A stretch of 64,000 nucleotides of DNA from Corythucha ciliata (GCA_038030265.1 CM075939.1:7731253-7795252), one strand, 5' to 3'. Shown: positions 1 to 14,192, counted from the first letter of the stretch. Numbers and translations: made by a program. Notes: generated by a model not told the origin, from the letters alone.

Positions 1-1065
1 TAAATAAATGAATTAGTAACCCTACCTACCGGCGAATAATTAAATTAAGAGAGTAGAGAGAGAAGGGAGTGAGGTAGAAAATTACTGCTAAAAGAAAAAC
101 CGGAACAGACTTTTCCGGCCAAGCAACCATCCCCGGAAGCAAGAAAAAAAGTTTTTCGCTTTAATTAAAAGAAACTCGAGAAAACTTACATCAGAGTTTT
201 CAAGCAAAACACCCCCCTCCTCCTCCTCCTGCAACGTTACCAATTGCACCACCTATTCAACAAAATCCACGCATCAACTTTAGTTCCTGGGATGATGGTA
301 CTCAAGAAACACCACGCGGCGTTGTTTTTAAATCGGAAAGCCGGAAAGGCGCGGGAGGAAGCGCGCGATCGCGTTCGTTCATTAGAGTCAACAAAGTTTG
401 TACAAACATCTCTTGCTTTTCTTAACAAAGACGTTATAACTTATTAGAGACGATCCTCGAGTTCACGCGTTACACCTGTTGAATTCGGGGAGGGGTGAAG
501 GGAAAAGAGAGACTTTTTCCCCCTGTTAATTAAGTAGTTACTGACAGGGAAAATTGAGTCACAATAAAATAACTTCCTTAAAAGAAACTTGCTGAAACTT
601 CAAAAGTTCAGAAACTAAAAAATCGGTGTTCACAGTTGGGGAGGGGGCAGGCAGCTGGCCACCCTATACAGATTAAAAGCGTTGTCATTTCTTCATTGTG
701 TACGCTAGCCATTGGGGTTCAGAAGGCAGGGGCAATAGAACTTGTAGGTTTTCCCTCTATCTCTATCCTAATCTATCCTAATATCTAATTCTAAATCCTA
801 ATAAAAAAATCTAACATCTCTATCCTCTTCACCCACACCACCATGGAATGAGAGAAGATCAAAACTAGTCAGAAAACCAGTTTTTTGTAGTTCCAATAGC
901 TTTTGAGGTTGAAGATTTCTGTTGTTCGAGCCTTTTTGCGACTGTAGCTTTTTTGAAGTTGGAGCTTTCTGTACTTGCAGCTTTTTCAAAGCAATCACTC
1001 GGAAGAATTGCAGGAACCGACCATTTTAGGTTTACAAGGACAACTCGGCCTCAAAATCCTTCTCT

Positions 1066-1071
<6 letters not shown>

Positions 1072-1103
<32 letters not shown>
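1072..1103. repeat. Poly-T run, ~32 nt
   Basis: Uninterrupted T tract following CTCTCTC. Possible tail of a minus-strand poly-A element, but no element body is recognised. Confidence 0.8.
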
Positions 1104-1104
<1 letters not shown>

Positions 1105-1340
1105 CAACCCAAGTGATGTCGTCTTGCACGACTGAGACCAAGACGTTCTTGGTTTTGGTCTTGAATATAGGAAAGGGTGGTCTTGGTCTTGCAGTGAGAT
1201 AATGGTCTTGATCTTGCATTCATGGTCTTACGGTCTTAGGGCAGTATTCACAAACCCAACTTTACGAGGCCGGTCTGGTTTTTCTCATCACTACCCACCA
1301 CTGGCCTCAAGAGATAGCCCGGAGTTGAGTAGTTCCTGGT

Positions 1341-1418
1341 TGCCGCAGTGTTCGGTGGTCTTGGTCCGAGAGCCGTACCGGAAATACGGTGTCCGGGTTC
1401 GATTCCCGCTCCGTGGCA
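1341..1418 (+). tRNA. tRNA-like sequence with pol III terminator
   Basis: The sequence folds as a cloverleaf: acceptor TGCCGC/GTGGCA with one G-U, D arm TTCG...CGAG with loop GTGGTCTTGGTC, anticodon arm CCGTA/TACGG with loop CCGGAAA, and T arm CGGG-TTCGATT-CCCG. It is followed at once by T-rich TTCTTTTTTA, a possible pol III stop. U33 is replaced by C and the T stem is only 4 bp, so a tRNA-derived SINE head or a tRNA pseudogene is as likely as a gene. Confidence 0.5.
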
Positions 1419-3094
1419 GTTTCTTTTTTACGACACATAAAGCACCATGTCACTGTTGTCACAAAATAATGTTAAGTCCCACAGTGGGACGCTAAAAGAT
1501 ATAATTTTGAGTATTCAGAAGACAAGAGCGCACTAACAGAAGAAATGGTTACTTGGTATTGGGTCAATAAAAAATGGTTCCGTGACGAATTTATGTATTA
1601 GTATGCACTTTCTAAAAGAAGTGTTTTTTTACGGTCTAAACCTACACAAAAAAAAGGTGAGACAACCCAGCTGCCGCGACTCCTAAGCCGTAAATTAAGC
1701 TGCCAAAATCATTCGCGCTTTCAAAATTTATAGGATTTAAGTAGACTTCCAACCCTGCCCCGCACACACACTCACCTCTATAGCCGCTACAAAGACGCCC
1801 CTACGTCGTACACCAAGGAGATATTAAGTCCCCCACCTCACACAACTACACTACCAAACCCCATTTCACACACATAAGAAGTCATCTGGAAACGTAATTT
1901 TGTGTTGATAAATGCCTCTCTCCTGGGTTCTCTCCGCCATCCCCTACCCCTTTGGTTATACCACTTTCCGCTTATTTTTCCCCCCTCCGGATTTCGTCTC
2001 CCCATCATTGTAAAGTTTTTTGTCACGATAGTGGTGGTGGGAGTGCTCAGGTGGGAAAATTATCTCACGGTTGAACTGGTGTGGAAAGCGCGCGACTCGC
2101 GTAAATTAACTCAGGGGGGGGGATGAGAAATGTGTTTGTATACGCGTTTAACTCCAATATTACGCGGAACGGTATAAATCATCGAATAAAAAAAAGTGGC
2201 CTGCTGAGATTAAATTGTATTTGTTTGAAGCAACCCCACCTCTCTCCACGACCGGAGCTACATACATTCACGTATAATCTCTCGAAAAATTCCCTTCAGG
2301 ATTATCGATGTTTTTTTTTTTTCAGTTGGATCTCAAGGTTGAAAGTGTGGGGGAGGGAGGGGATGTTCATGTTTCTATTGATATTGCAAGGCGTGGTGAA
2401 AGAGTGAGTGGGTTAAGTCAAGATGTACACGTTCCCACGGCCCATGCCACAACTCTCACACAGGAAAACTCAAGAGTTTTCATTGGATTGATGCGAGGGA
2501 GGGGAATTCCCTCAGGAGTTTATTGAATTTGCGGAAAGCATCATGATAGAATATCAAATCACTCGTGTACAAGAGAGCCTTCCTCCTCTCCCCTTCTGTA
2601 CAAATAATTATTGCGCCGTCATTCAGACGAAAATTCAATAGCGCCGGAAAAATGGTTCCAACTAACTTGTTGATTGGAAACAACAAGAAAAAGCTCCAAT
2701 TAACAGCCGGTCATCTCACAGGATCCTTTCTTTGCCTTAAAATCCGTCTTTTCCATGAAATACAAAAATATCGTGAAACCTTCGTCCTTATTTTTCATCA
2801 TCACTCAATTAAAACCTTTGTAGGTAACGAAAACTTGGTCTTTCAACCCTGACCTATTCAAAGTTCTACTTTTTGAACTTCAGAGCTGACGATTGAGTGA
2901 ACGTCGCCCACTCCTGAAAACGCTCCAAACCGGCCAAAAACACTGGGCAAACACATTCGTGAGATCGAGAATCATCTTCAATTTTCAGATATCCCGTGCG
3001 TCCCCACCGCGTGGTAGGCAGTTTTCGACCATGTAAAGACTTGATAATTTTGGGTCATTATTTCAAACGGCATCACTTTGATCCGAAAGTGGTT

Positions 3095-3648
3095 TATGAA
3101 CCATGCGGACAATGGTCAGGCCCTTAGCTACCAGAGCCACTCGGTCCTATACTCATCATCCCGGCAATTGAGCCGAGTGCTCTTCAGCGATCAAAAGAAT
3201 GAACGTGAAGGCGACAAGGCGAGAAAGGTGGGGACGGATCAAAACAGTGCTTCGCTGAAAACATTCTATTGTCGCTCTCTTCTTCCTTCCGTTGAGAGCT
3301 GGAATAAAATTTTTTCAGAAAATACTTCTTGTTTTCCCCCACCAGGTCCATTCTCTTTCCATCGCCGATCAGTACGGGACCCGATGGACAGTTCGTCGCC
3401 GGGAGTGATGGTGCCAGTGCACTGCACTACGTTTCGCCTTCGATGGTTTCCATCAGTACTGATGAGCCGGCTCTCCTCCCTGACTCGGTTTGACGGGTCT
3501 GGTACGGGGCCGGGATCGTAGACCAGGGGATGCTCCAATAGCAGCGAGGAGCGGTCCATCGGCTCAATTGCCGGGCCAGGACCGAATGCTCTGGTAGCTG
3601 AGAGTGACGAGAGTCTGAGGTGAAAACGGACGCTGGGCCGCACCATCA
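3095..3648. repeat. Foldback repeat with SINE-like arms
   Basis: The arms at ~3110-3180 and ~3560-3610 are inverted copies: AGCTACCAGAGCCACTCGGT with CCCGGCAATTGAGCC, against its complement. The right side ends with the motif GGGCCGCACC. Related foldbacks lie at 62948-63118 and, as half an element, at 62265-62315. The interior (3185-3370) is a copy of sequence at 37425-37615. Confidence 0.6.
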
Positions 3649-3829
3649 TCGGTAAAATATATTAGCGGCCCCCTGTCTTCAAAGCCAGAATGCGAAACAC
3701 TGCCGTTCCGTACCTCACTGATTATTACTCCACCACCAATACACCGCTACCCAAATAAGGCCTCTACAACCGGGTATGGCAGATGTCTTAGCACCGGCTT
3801 ATCACCACAGGCCGCCTCCAGAAATGGAT

Positions 3830-3949
3830 CAGGGGGGCAAGCTCGAAGGGGTGTTATAATTTTAACACGGCGTTAACCTATCACAATTAAAATGATTGCC
3901 ACGTCACCCGTGTTATTTCATTTAACACCCCTTCTTACTTGAGCCCCTG
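3830..3949. mobile_element. Small inverted-repeat element (MITE), 120 bp
   Basis: The ends CAGGGGGGCAAGCTCGAAG and CTTACTTGAGCCCCTG are inverted, and AGGGGTGTTA...TAACACGG pairs with CCGTGTTA...TAACACCCCT further in, giving arms of about 40 bp. Confidence 0.65.
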
Positions 3950-6900
3950 AAGACTAAGGCCAGAAACCACAGCCTTAATAAACTGTTGAAAGGGAAAACT
4001 TCATACAGCACATTACCATGGAACAACATTCTCTTTTTCTTTCAAGTCGCATAATAAGAGAGTGGGGGTAATAATAAGAGAAGCGAGAGGGTGAGCCCTA
4101 CATCCCAAGCCACCTCGTTAAGGCAATTAGACGATAAAAGAAAGAATGGGGCGGCTTGAAGCTCGAGGGGGAGGACGATAATTATGTCGCGAGTTATGCC
4201 AACAGATTATAGGGCGACAACACAAAAATTACGTAATAAAATAACGTCTAATTATAATAATTATTTCATTTTTAGTTGAATACGCCAGCGCCATCTGGTA
4301 AATACGTCGCGTTGCTGTACCCAGGTATACAGAGTTGAAAACCATTAAATCAAGACAGGCCCGCCCTAAACCCCATTGAAAGGGGGGGGGGAGTCAAAAT
4401 TACCGGTTTTTTTGTTTGTTTTTTTTTTTAAGCTGAATGGAGCATGTCTCTTTAATTGAAATCACGGGGAGAAAACAAATGAAACCGTTTAAACACGCTT
4501 TCAGGGATAGTGCTCCTATTTCAAGGGTGTTAGTCTTAATACCTTTAATCTTTGATCGAAGGTAATCTGTTAAACTCCCCTTCACCTCAGCATCATCGGT
4601 GACCCATTCACCAAGCCTTCAAATCTCCAGGGCACAAGAGCTGTTTTCCTCTCCCTACACCAGTCCTGACCTTCTATGTCCCTTTTTTATTTAAAGCATT
4701 TCACCCTCGTTTCATTAACTTTAATTTATCTGAAAGCCAGCCATCCACTATAGTTGAAAAGTTCGTTTTAATTAAACTTCGTGAATCTGTTGATGGTCGA
4801 TCATTATACCGCGGAAAAAGAGGCAGCGGCAGAGAGCAAAACGGCATCGCGTAAAAATGAGAAAAAAATTGAACTCTGGCCGCAGCCTTTCCCCTTTGAA
4901 ACAATACCAAAGCCGTTCATTTATAACAATTATGTGAATAATTGTAAATGGCTATCTCTGCACCTGAAAAACGGGGGTTTTAAATGAGTTTTCAATGCAA
5001 TTAATACAGCCTTAATGGAAAGGATACCGCTGTTCTCCTTCATACATTAAGGAACTTGGCGATTCTAAATGGAATAAGATGTCAGAGGCGCAGGGTTTAA
5101 GGATGTAGTTAATTTACCGCACAAACAAGAAGTCTACGCGAATCAAAGTCTCTTTGAACGGGGGCATGTTTTGAATTTGATTTAAACTGAAAGACGCTCT
5201 CTAATTAAAGATCGGGGATGACAAGAAAAGAGGAAATTAAAGGATTGTTTCGTTTGAAGGATTTTTACGAATGAATCGTTCGGGAAAAGGAGGGCCACGC
5301 GTGCGCAGTATAGAATGATCCAATTCGAACGTAAATGCGGTGTGGCGTCAACGCAAACGTTCGTGACCGCTTACGCTTAGTCGTCCGATTAATTTTCCAT
5401 AGATGGAAGACCGTGCATGGAACTTAAAACATTTATATCCCTCGGCATTAATCCTATCGAGACCATTTCATTCCCTCCCGACCACTCCCTAACGGTGTAG
5501 CTACAATAATATTTCACTAATAATCCTTCTTCTCAACTGAAAAGCCCATTAAAGTCCCGGTCCAGGCTCTTCTTGTCAAAAAGGGATTAATTGATTCAGT
5601 TATGTTGCGAAATGTGAACAAAATTAGTATCTCGAAATAAAAGTTTGAATCGTGGCATAGAGATCCCGCATTTTCCATGGCTTGGGCTGGGAATTGGAGG
5701 GAATGGATGAAAATTAAGCTGTTCAATGGATGAACAGAGGTAGGGAACAGGTATAAAAAAGGCGACCAAACATCGCAACTTTTAGGAAACAAGGTGAATA
5801 CTATTTACTTATTCACCTTTCTCCTCCAACCCTCATGACACCCCCCCTCACCATCAATCGGCCAAACGGGTCGAAGGACTTACATTAAAAAAAAAACAAC
5901 GAAAAACTCATTTTTAGAGTTCCCTGCTGCACAAAATGGGAGACTTGAACGCATTTTTTTGTTCACTGTGAATGTCAAGTTGTAACCTAGGAAGGTTGAC
6001 TTTGGAGACAAAAAATAGACAAGGTTACCGTTCTTCTTTTCGGAAAAGAGATGTTTTTCTGGGTCTTATCACCTTTTTCTCAGGGGTTTTCGCACGAAAT
6101 TGAGCTCGACCATTATTTCCATGTTGTGACATTTGAATATCTTATTCCCAGAACATTTCTCCTGTTATTAGGGACGGTAGGAGGAGGTGGTCCACTATGG
6201 TTTAAAGAGCGCTGAAATGTTCTTTCCCCCTCGCCACCACAGTTGTTTTACTACTTCGCAAGATCATTCTTTCCAACATTGGATACAACGGGGCTCAGGG
6301 CCCGCAGATGCTTTTGATGAGCCTCCCCCCCCCCCTTTACAGAAAACGGGCGATTCTAAGCAAGAAACAGAGACTCATTTCTTTCGCGTCGTTTATTTTC
6401 GAAGCACCGGCCAGCCTCTATACTACTACGCCGTTTACGCGTTATTTCAGAGGTTCATCCAATTTTCCTCCTCCAGGTGGGGGTAATCTGATTAAAATGA
6501 GTTCCCCGCTCACCATTACCTCACACTTACTCTTGTTTTCTCGTAATTTTGGGGATGAGGAGGGGGCCCCAACGCCATGGAGCTACATAATTAATTGAAT
6601 CCTTTTACCCGACGAAACACACTCCTTCTAAAGTATTCTCCACCCCCACCCACGGCTTCACTTCCATTGTACTTAGCGCTTCTTGTGTTTGACCCTTTTC
6701 TCTTGGACCCGCGGGGACACGAGATATACGGCCCGGCATTGCCGCCAGCGTATTTCGTGTTTTTGCAGGGGGAGGGAGAGGTAAGGACCCGTGGGCGGAT
6801 ACCCTGGTTTTTCTACTTCCAAATGAGAGGGTGGGGAGTCACCTTCTTTTCTTACTATACTTATCTGTTTAATAAAACATAATAAGTATATAAGACTAGA

Positions 6901-9900
6901 CACGCAGCGGCAAAAGATATTCGCGTATTTCACCCTATCTTCTAATTCACACGTTTGTAACTCAAGAATTTTTTTTTTAATTTTAAAAAAAGAGTAGCGA
7001 AAAAAAAGAACTGTTCGTCCTTTTTCTTTTCCTAAAAGAAGATTTTCATCTTTTATTATGCTGATAGAACCCTTCCGGGCCATCCCGCACCCTGCCATCC
7101 TATTAAACCAATGCAGTCACGCCCTCGTCGCCCACTTCTTTTTGCGTAGATGGAAGATTAACGCGTTACTTGTACAAGCACACAATCTTAAAAGTTTAAA
7201 AAAGCAAACCGCCGAAAGGATCTCCACCCCCCTCTCATCCGAGCATAACGCAAATATTTCCGCTGAATCGAATTTCACAGAGAAACCTTGCTCAAAGGTC
7301 GAGACTGTTTTCACTTTTCCAAATTGAAAACTTTTGGGGTTTCACGAATATAGGCGGGTGGATGGTAGAAGGGGGGAGGGACTTCCAGGATGAATCAATT
7401 TATTCGTCAATTTCCAACGATAGATGAATAGAAACGTTAACTACGTGATTTAGTTTTGGGTTACGAAGGGTTGTTGAAGCTGTTAAATTAAACTTTCGTC
7501 GTTGTGTAGTTTAATTGACCGACGCACAGAGGTCGCGAAATAGTTTTCAATTCTTTCAGTCTCAGAATGGACCAAGTTTCAATTAATTTTAATCGAAAAA
7601 GTTGAAGAAAGCTCGCTCGTGAATTTTACGGAACACTCGCCAAGTATAGCAACACGACGATAATGAGGAGCCTTCACGGATAAAGTTCGAGTTCTTGGAT
7701 GCTAAAACGGAAAGGTTCAGCTGAAAAACTGGCTAAAAGAGGATGATTTTCAAAAAACTTTAAATTTGTCCCGCATAAATTGAGCATTCACGTCTAAAAT
7801 TTTCTTTTCAGCACCAGACCCTAATAATGGAGGCTGGTAGCCCTCGAAATTTATTTAATGGCTCCCAAAGAAGTAGGTTACAGAAATCAACATCAATTGG
7901 TCAAGCGGGTTATTGCCTATCCTCTGTTAATAGTTCGCTGAAGTCGTCCTTCACGAAAAAGTTCTTTTAACACTCCCCCCCCCCCCCGCAGAGCCAACTG
8001 CATTCCGTGATTGACCTTTTACCGAGGGACTCATACATAAACCACGTCATGCACTAATCGAGACACTTTGAAATAATTAGGTACAGTAAAAAAAGGCCAA
8101 CTTGACTCCAAAGCGAGTTTGGCGAAAATGTAGTCAAAATTCGAAATGGGGAATTTGCATGAATGCCCGATTTGGGGGAAAAGAATACCGGTGATTGTTA
8201 AATAAATTTCTATTAACAAATCTAAAAGATCTCAAGAAGAGAAGAGAGAAGAGAGTTAATCTAAAAGAAACGAAAAATTCGAGAAGCCATCGAAATAAAG
8301 AAAAAAGAAAACTTCAACAGAGATGAAGGAATTCATGTACCACATGCATGGAGGCCACTGATTGCAAACTTGAAAAGAAGATAACCAGAAGACATTCTCA
8401 GTCAACAAGAAGAAATTGACACCCCTCCATTCGTCACATGTCTATGATTCAAAATAAAAAACCCAAAAATGTTCTCTGACGTTCCCTTCAGCACAAGAAG
8501 GCGAAAGCTTAGAAAACGAAGAAGTAGAAGAAGAAAAAAGACAAAACCCTAAAAATATAACATTAATCAAGAATGTAAAAACAACAGATATGTAATCAAA
8601 AGAGAATTGAACCTGCGAATTGGGTTCAACTAGCGCAGACCATTGTGATCTTTTAATTATCTAGCCTCCCCCCATCCCCTCCACCACGAGATCACCATCA
8701 TCAAAACGTTTTCAGCTCTCTATTCCTCTCCCATACGCTTGTGGAATAACCTCCCATTAGCGTGGAATAATCCTCTCGTACAATTAACCTACACTGTCTG
8801 CTTCAACTACAAAAGATATGAAAAACACGCCCCCCCCCCCCAAGTAAGTTAGACTCTCTTTGTGCCATTTGAATTGCAATTGCGCTGATGGTGCCGTTGT
8901 CTGATACTTCGTAGTACCTACTTCGTCTGTTTCTCGAAGAAAAAAATATGCGAAGCACACAATCAAAATTATTACGAAGCGCCCACCAGTGAGGAAAGCA
9001 CCTGGGGAAGGGTATGGTAAAAAGAACATTTCACATTAAAAGCTGGCGTCCCTTTTTTCGCTCTAGACCTATTTGGTGAATGCTAATGATACTTAAAAAA
9101 CCAATTTAAAATTGAAAAGAGACCTCCCCTGAGTTTTGTGTTAATACTAGGACTAGGGGTATGTTCACCGCGTAGTGTGGAAATTAGGATAGATTAATCC
9201 AAATCGTGGGGGGGGGGCATATGTTTCAAAAGGGTGTAATTTCACTGTGCCACTTAGCACACCCGCCCATCGCCGAAAAAGAAAAAAATAAGTGTTATAC
9301 AGGAAGGAGGTAAAAACACCTCGTAAAAACTTGCCAGCTCGCAGAGATGCTCAAACAGTTTTTTTACGAGGAAATAACGTGATAGCCTGTTAAGGTAAAA
9401 GTTCGAGAGTCTCGGCACGGAGGCCTCTCTTCTATCCCCTGATGGATACTGTTTTGAACCGGTGGGGGGGAGAGAAAACCTTTTGCCTATATAAATTCTG
9501 AATTAGCCAAATAATGTTTGCATTTGCCACAGTGAATAATAATCACACGATAAAAAATAAACGGATGGGCGATATTCCATTACATAGAGGTATTTTCAAG
9601 CTTTCATCAATGCAATTGGGTTGGTATGAATCAACGAATTCGTACATCTCAATTTGATATTATTCCTCGGATAAAAATTTATCGTGTCACCTAAGACAGA
9701 CAATGACAGAACCCCCCCCCCCCCACCAACAAACTTTAAAGTAATTGATAATTTCTGTTTCACTTCATTAGACGTTATAACTTTCCACCCTCGATATTTT
9801 ACGAGCTCCACTGCTATTAAATGTAGTCGAGGAGCAGCAGAGCTAGACACTCGCTTAATAATTTAATGGGAAAAATTATGGGATAATACGAGGAAGCAGT

Positions 9901-10770
9901 TTCGAAAAATTAATTGTTTGAGTGATGAGTCCCATTTCCCGAAGAACGATCGAAGCTTGACCTATCTAAGACCCCTGTCCCTTTATTACTACGACGAAAC
10001 TGACTATTTGAGTGTAATAATTCAGTTTCGGAGAGACAAAAGTTATGAAAAAATACTGAATACAATTAACCCGATATACTCATACCATATCACACCAGAA
10101 CATCAGCGATAGAAGCAATGTATAGTCAAGGGGCGTTGTCGGCATTAATTTGTCAAGGATTACCATATACTAGAATGTTCATAATACACAACAACGTGGC
10201 GTTAAGTGCGCGAAAGGCATAACAATGAAATCGAAACAAGGACTGATATTACACAGCCGCCGCCGCAGTGCACAGGAAAGCTAATGACGTTAGCGAGCGC
10301 GTACATTTCAAGAGCCTCTTTCAACGCTGTAGAAGTTGTAGGGGTGACTGAATGATGGGAATACACGGGGAGGGAATGCAGGATTGAGACAAGATTATGA
10401 GAATGATCATCATTTTTTTAGTTAAATCGCATTGTTTCAAGGGGAGGGTGACGCGAACGCATACTAAAAAGTACACTCATTTCAGAAGAGTAAATTCTCC
10501 TCCAAAATGGTCCACTTCCACGTAAGTCAAGAAACCCAAGGCGACACACACCAGAGTCCCCAAAACGTTCCAAGACCTTCCCGCACGACCCTCGCCCACC
10601 GGGCCACCACTCCGGTTCTCAGCTGATTGTCCGGTTTCATTTTCTGGGCCAATTCCTCTTTCAGGGACACTAGATCAGCGTGGTCAGGCGAACCATAATC
10701 TGGTAATGGTACCAAGTACAATAATTTGAATCTCAACATACCGCACGAACCGGGGTATCAATTTTCTCCT
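3950..10770. other. Long stretch without a recognisable gene
   Basis: No ORF here shows family features, and no intact transposon was found. It holds poly-C runs of 9-12 at 6328, 7975, 8830 and 9713, a fragment of the GGGAACTTGCA repeat (8147-8195) and a fragment of the CCCTAAAAATATAACATT repeat (8522-8570). Confidence 0.5.
8522..8570. repeat. Fragment of a dispersed repeat, inverted copy of 53646-53696
   Basis: GAAGAAGTAGAAGAAGAAAA and CCCTAAAAATATAACATT occur here in the order expected of the reverse complement of 53646-53696. Confidence 0.6.
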
Positions 10771-10953
10771 CCTTAGGCCCCTCTCAAACTAGGAGAAAAA
10801 AGATGCTGACGCGCGCGTCAGCGTCCGACTCTTGCAGTAAAAACACATAGAACTCTATGGGCCCCTCCACATTGGACGCGAACGCGAGAGTCATCTCTCT
10901 CCCCGAGAAAAAATACGCCGACTCGTTTCTCGTAGTGTGAAAAGGCCCTTAGG
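10771..10953. mobile_element. MITE, 183 bp, TIR CCTTAGGCCCCTCTCAAACT
   Basis: The left end CCTTAGGCCCCTCTCAAACT and the complement of the right end, CCTAAGGGCCTTTTCACACT, match over ~25 bp, followed by AGGAG/ACGAG on each side. Confidence 0.6.
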
Positions 10954-13190
10954 ATAAAAGGGCGGCTTATCAACATTTAATGGATAGTTTTTGAGCTAAA
11001 AAAACAACCTATTATTAGAGTAAGGCGGTTTGCTTTGTGCCGTGAAGCACAGAGAATAAATGTCAAAAATGAGGCGAAATGAGGGTGAAGGTGTGACCGT
11101 TGGTGCTTTATCAGGCTTGACATGGTTCGAATATGATATTCCACCCCCCCCCCCTTAATGGGTTGCGTATTCCATGAGCTGGGACTGGCAAAAATTACAC
11201 TTCATGCAGCAAAAGGAGCGCGAGAAACCAGTGTTATCATTCCGGAAGTTTAAAAGGTAAGGTGTTAGACGCGAGAGAGGCTAAAAATAGTAAAAGGTAT
11301 AGGATGGGTGAGCTTTAAACAGGGCTAAGTAACAGGATGTCAGGCCGGATGAACTAATCTCTAATTAGGTACGCGTCAATGAAGCAACAAAGGTCGATAG
11401 GGCATCTCCCCCGCCCCCATATCCACCAAACTCACAATAGTAACTTTACCGTCGCACCATTAGGAAAACAAGCTCTCCCATTTTAGTCGAAATAAACTCC
11501 TCCTGTGCCACCCATTCCCCCCCACCAAACACCTCCTGTGCCATCCACCACTTATTGCATTTCGGCACAACAAAAGCGCACGGGTCTCGCTTTGAAACGA
11601 GCCCAAATTATAATCCTCCGCCTGTCGGTTTCAAGGCCTCCTCTCTCATCCAAAATGTCCCGTTTTTCGTCGCTTAATTAATCGGTTTCATCAGTCCTCT
11701 CCGCCAAATATCCCCGTCAAGATTCTACTCTCGGCACAAATACAGAAAAGTCTCCTCTCGCAAAACACATCAAAGCCCAGACTGTACAAAACACAATTTC
11801 CCGAAGGGTAGCACATGGATTTTATGTGAGGAGCTTATGTGGGGAAGTTAATCAAAAGTTTATTGCTTCGTGAGAACCTTTTTCGGTTTTACAAACAGTT
11901 AAAAACTTCTCTGCGAAACGCTTAAAAAACACAACAAAACAAGGTAGAGACGTTTGTTTTGATTAGTTAATATTTCCCGTTCATTTTATCGACAGACAGA
12001 AGTTTATGAACTCCAACTGTTTGTATGACGAAGGGTTGGGGTGTACAATACGACGCTTATTGGAATTGCAAATTGGGTTGTGGGTGGAGTTGGGTTTTTG
12101 CAGTCGAAACAGAGTACTAAGATTATGAGACTCTTTTGCTCAATTTCAAAACATTCCCAGCAGAAGGGGGTAGGGGGTACTGGATGAAAAGTAAAGAAGG
12201 AGTTAAGACCTAAGAAGTTTCTGTAAATGAATAAAAATTTTAAAATTAAGTGCCGGGATGAGATACGAAGTGGAAGTGGTTTTCTTCCGTTTAAAATTTA
12301 TGAACCCCACCATTTTCCCCCGCCACAACCCACCCATTCAAGATATTTCTCGAGGCTTCCTCATAAGGAAAACCAGAAAAACTTTTTTTTTTCCTTCCTC
12401 TCTTCTCTGGTAACTCCTAATCACGAGTCCCCCACCCCTAACCTTTACTCCATCGTCTTTCATAAATTTGATATAAGATAAAAAAAAAGGAGGCTGAAGA
12501 TGTAACCCCGCCGCCGAAAGCTACTCAAAACCACCTACTCAAACTAAACCGCCATTCAAGCTCTATAGAAAATAAGTGGGAAGAGGAGAAGAAAGTTTTG
12601 TTCCAACCGTACAGAGGAAGAAGGAGGAAGGGGTGGTTATATATAAAACCCTGAGTCTCCGAAAAGCGGCACAAATTCCCTCACCTTTTCTAATTAAGAG
12701 CTCTAAAAGTTTTAGAGTAAAGTTGAAATTATGGCAACAGGGGGACTAAGAGATCAGTGAGGATGGAGGGGGAACTGGCATAAGAGAGCGTTTTTTGAAC
12801 AAGATTTGTTTTTCGTCTTTGATGGGAGGGAGGAGGAATCAGTCCGAAAGCCATACATGATCCCTCTTCCTATGCCGCATAAGTTTTCTATCAAATGCAG
12901 AGTAGTTGTTCAAAAAAACTGAAGCTTCATTAATTTAGGTCTAAACAATGCGATATTATCCGAAATGAATTACAATAAGCAGGAAACGGTTTAAAAATCC
13001 TACATAGGATACCTTTCATTCTCCAATTAACTATCACTGAAAATAATGTACACGAAACGTGATATTCGTGGTCGAGAGAAAACAGAAGGAAATTCTCAAC
13101 AGACGGGCGATCAACAATCGTGGAATATCATAATGACAAGAGATGTCTCAAGAGAGGTAACTCAAAACGTTCATGAAGAACCTGGACCTA
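10954..13190. other. No recognisable gene
   Basis: AT-rich sequence with C-rich patches. No coding exon, repeat copy or RNA that I can support. Confidence 0.5.
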
Positions 13191-14192
13191 GGGGCCTGTT
13201 CTCTAAAGTTAGCAACAGTCAAAACGACAGTTGATAGCGACAGTCGATTGTAGTGTTGTTATCAACGGTCGTTTTCTACATGTCGAGATCTTTTTGTGTG
13301 TTGGTGTTCTGTAAGAACAAACTTCCATAAACAATAATGAATTTATTTGAATATAATGGACCACATCAATGGAATTCGTACGAATAGGTACCCCAACCTG
13401 TCAGCTATGACTCAAGAAGTCTCAGTGCTACATACGGACGAAAATACTAGAAATTTTAGAACCGGAATCTCTGGGCATTCATCCTGCTAATTCGAGAAAA
13501 AAGTCAATCCAACTATGAATAGACATGTTAAAAATAAGCAACTTACTGCTTAAGCTCGCTTGCAAAGACATTTTTTCCTATTTTCCTAAGATTAGGATGT
13601 CGCCATACGAGAAGGCTAGGCCTTAAGGCTTTAGTTCTGTTGATCGTATCCCCGAGGTCCTTGTTCGTTGGGACGGGCCCCTAGATCACGAGTTTCCCCT
13701 GCCCTGAGCCATCTGCGTCTCTTGTTTGTCACAGAACGAGAATTTTCCAATAATATCACGAAAATACGCGAATTTGTCACCACCGGCACTCAATTCACAG
13801 CGGTTACGAAAAAGTCATGGGTCGCGGCAACATTTTTGTTTAGGGACACTTTTCCACATCCACTCTCGACAAAACACAATTATTGCTACCCTCTGTTAGA
13901 ACTGGCGGCATCAAATGACAATGATGGAAAACAAAGTCAACACTTAATTCAAGAAATAAACTCAAAACAGCTCACAGATTGAATAATTATTCCTTCTTAT
14001 CAACTGCCGGTGTCGTTAACAACACCCCCAAGGTGTTGTCTTGATACCAACACCAAATCCTAACTGATGACGTATAACGACATTTCAGGTAGTGTTGTTT
14101 ACTTACGGAACATCTCAGCATGACGTCATCGCTAAAGACTGTCGCTACCAAGTGTTGTTTTCAACTGTCGTTAACTTTACAGAACAGGCCCC
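13191..14192. mobile_element. Non-autonomous element, ~1.0 kb, TIR GGGGCCTGTTCT
   Basis: Left end GGGGCCTGTTCTCTAAAGTT; complement of the right end GGGGCCTGTTCTGTAAAGTT. Subterminal GTTGATAGCGACAGTC pairs with GACTGTCGCTACCAA. The interior has no recognised domain. Possible target duplication: CCTGGA on both sides. It is the longest of three related elements in the window (others 45527-45665 and 54543-54682). Confidence 0.8.

Noticed and set aside
3078..3649. 147-aa and 127-aa open frames on opposite strands
   Set aside because: They run through a foldback repeat whose copies elsewhere lack the frame; no domain features.
6673..7098. 141-aa minus-strand open frame
   Set aside because: Low-complexity Lys/Phe-rich translation of AT-rich DNA, with no splice context or family motif.
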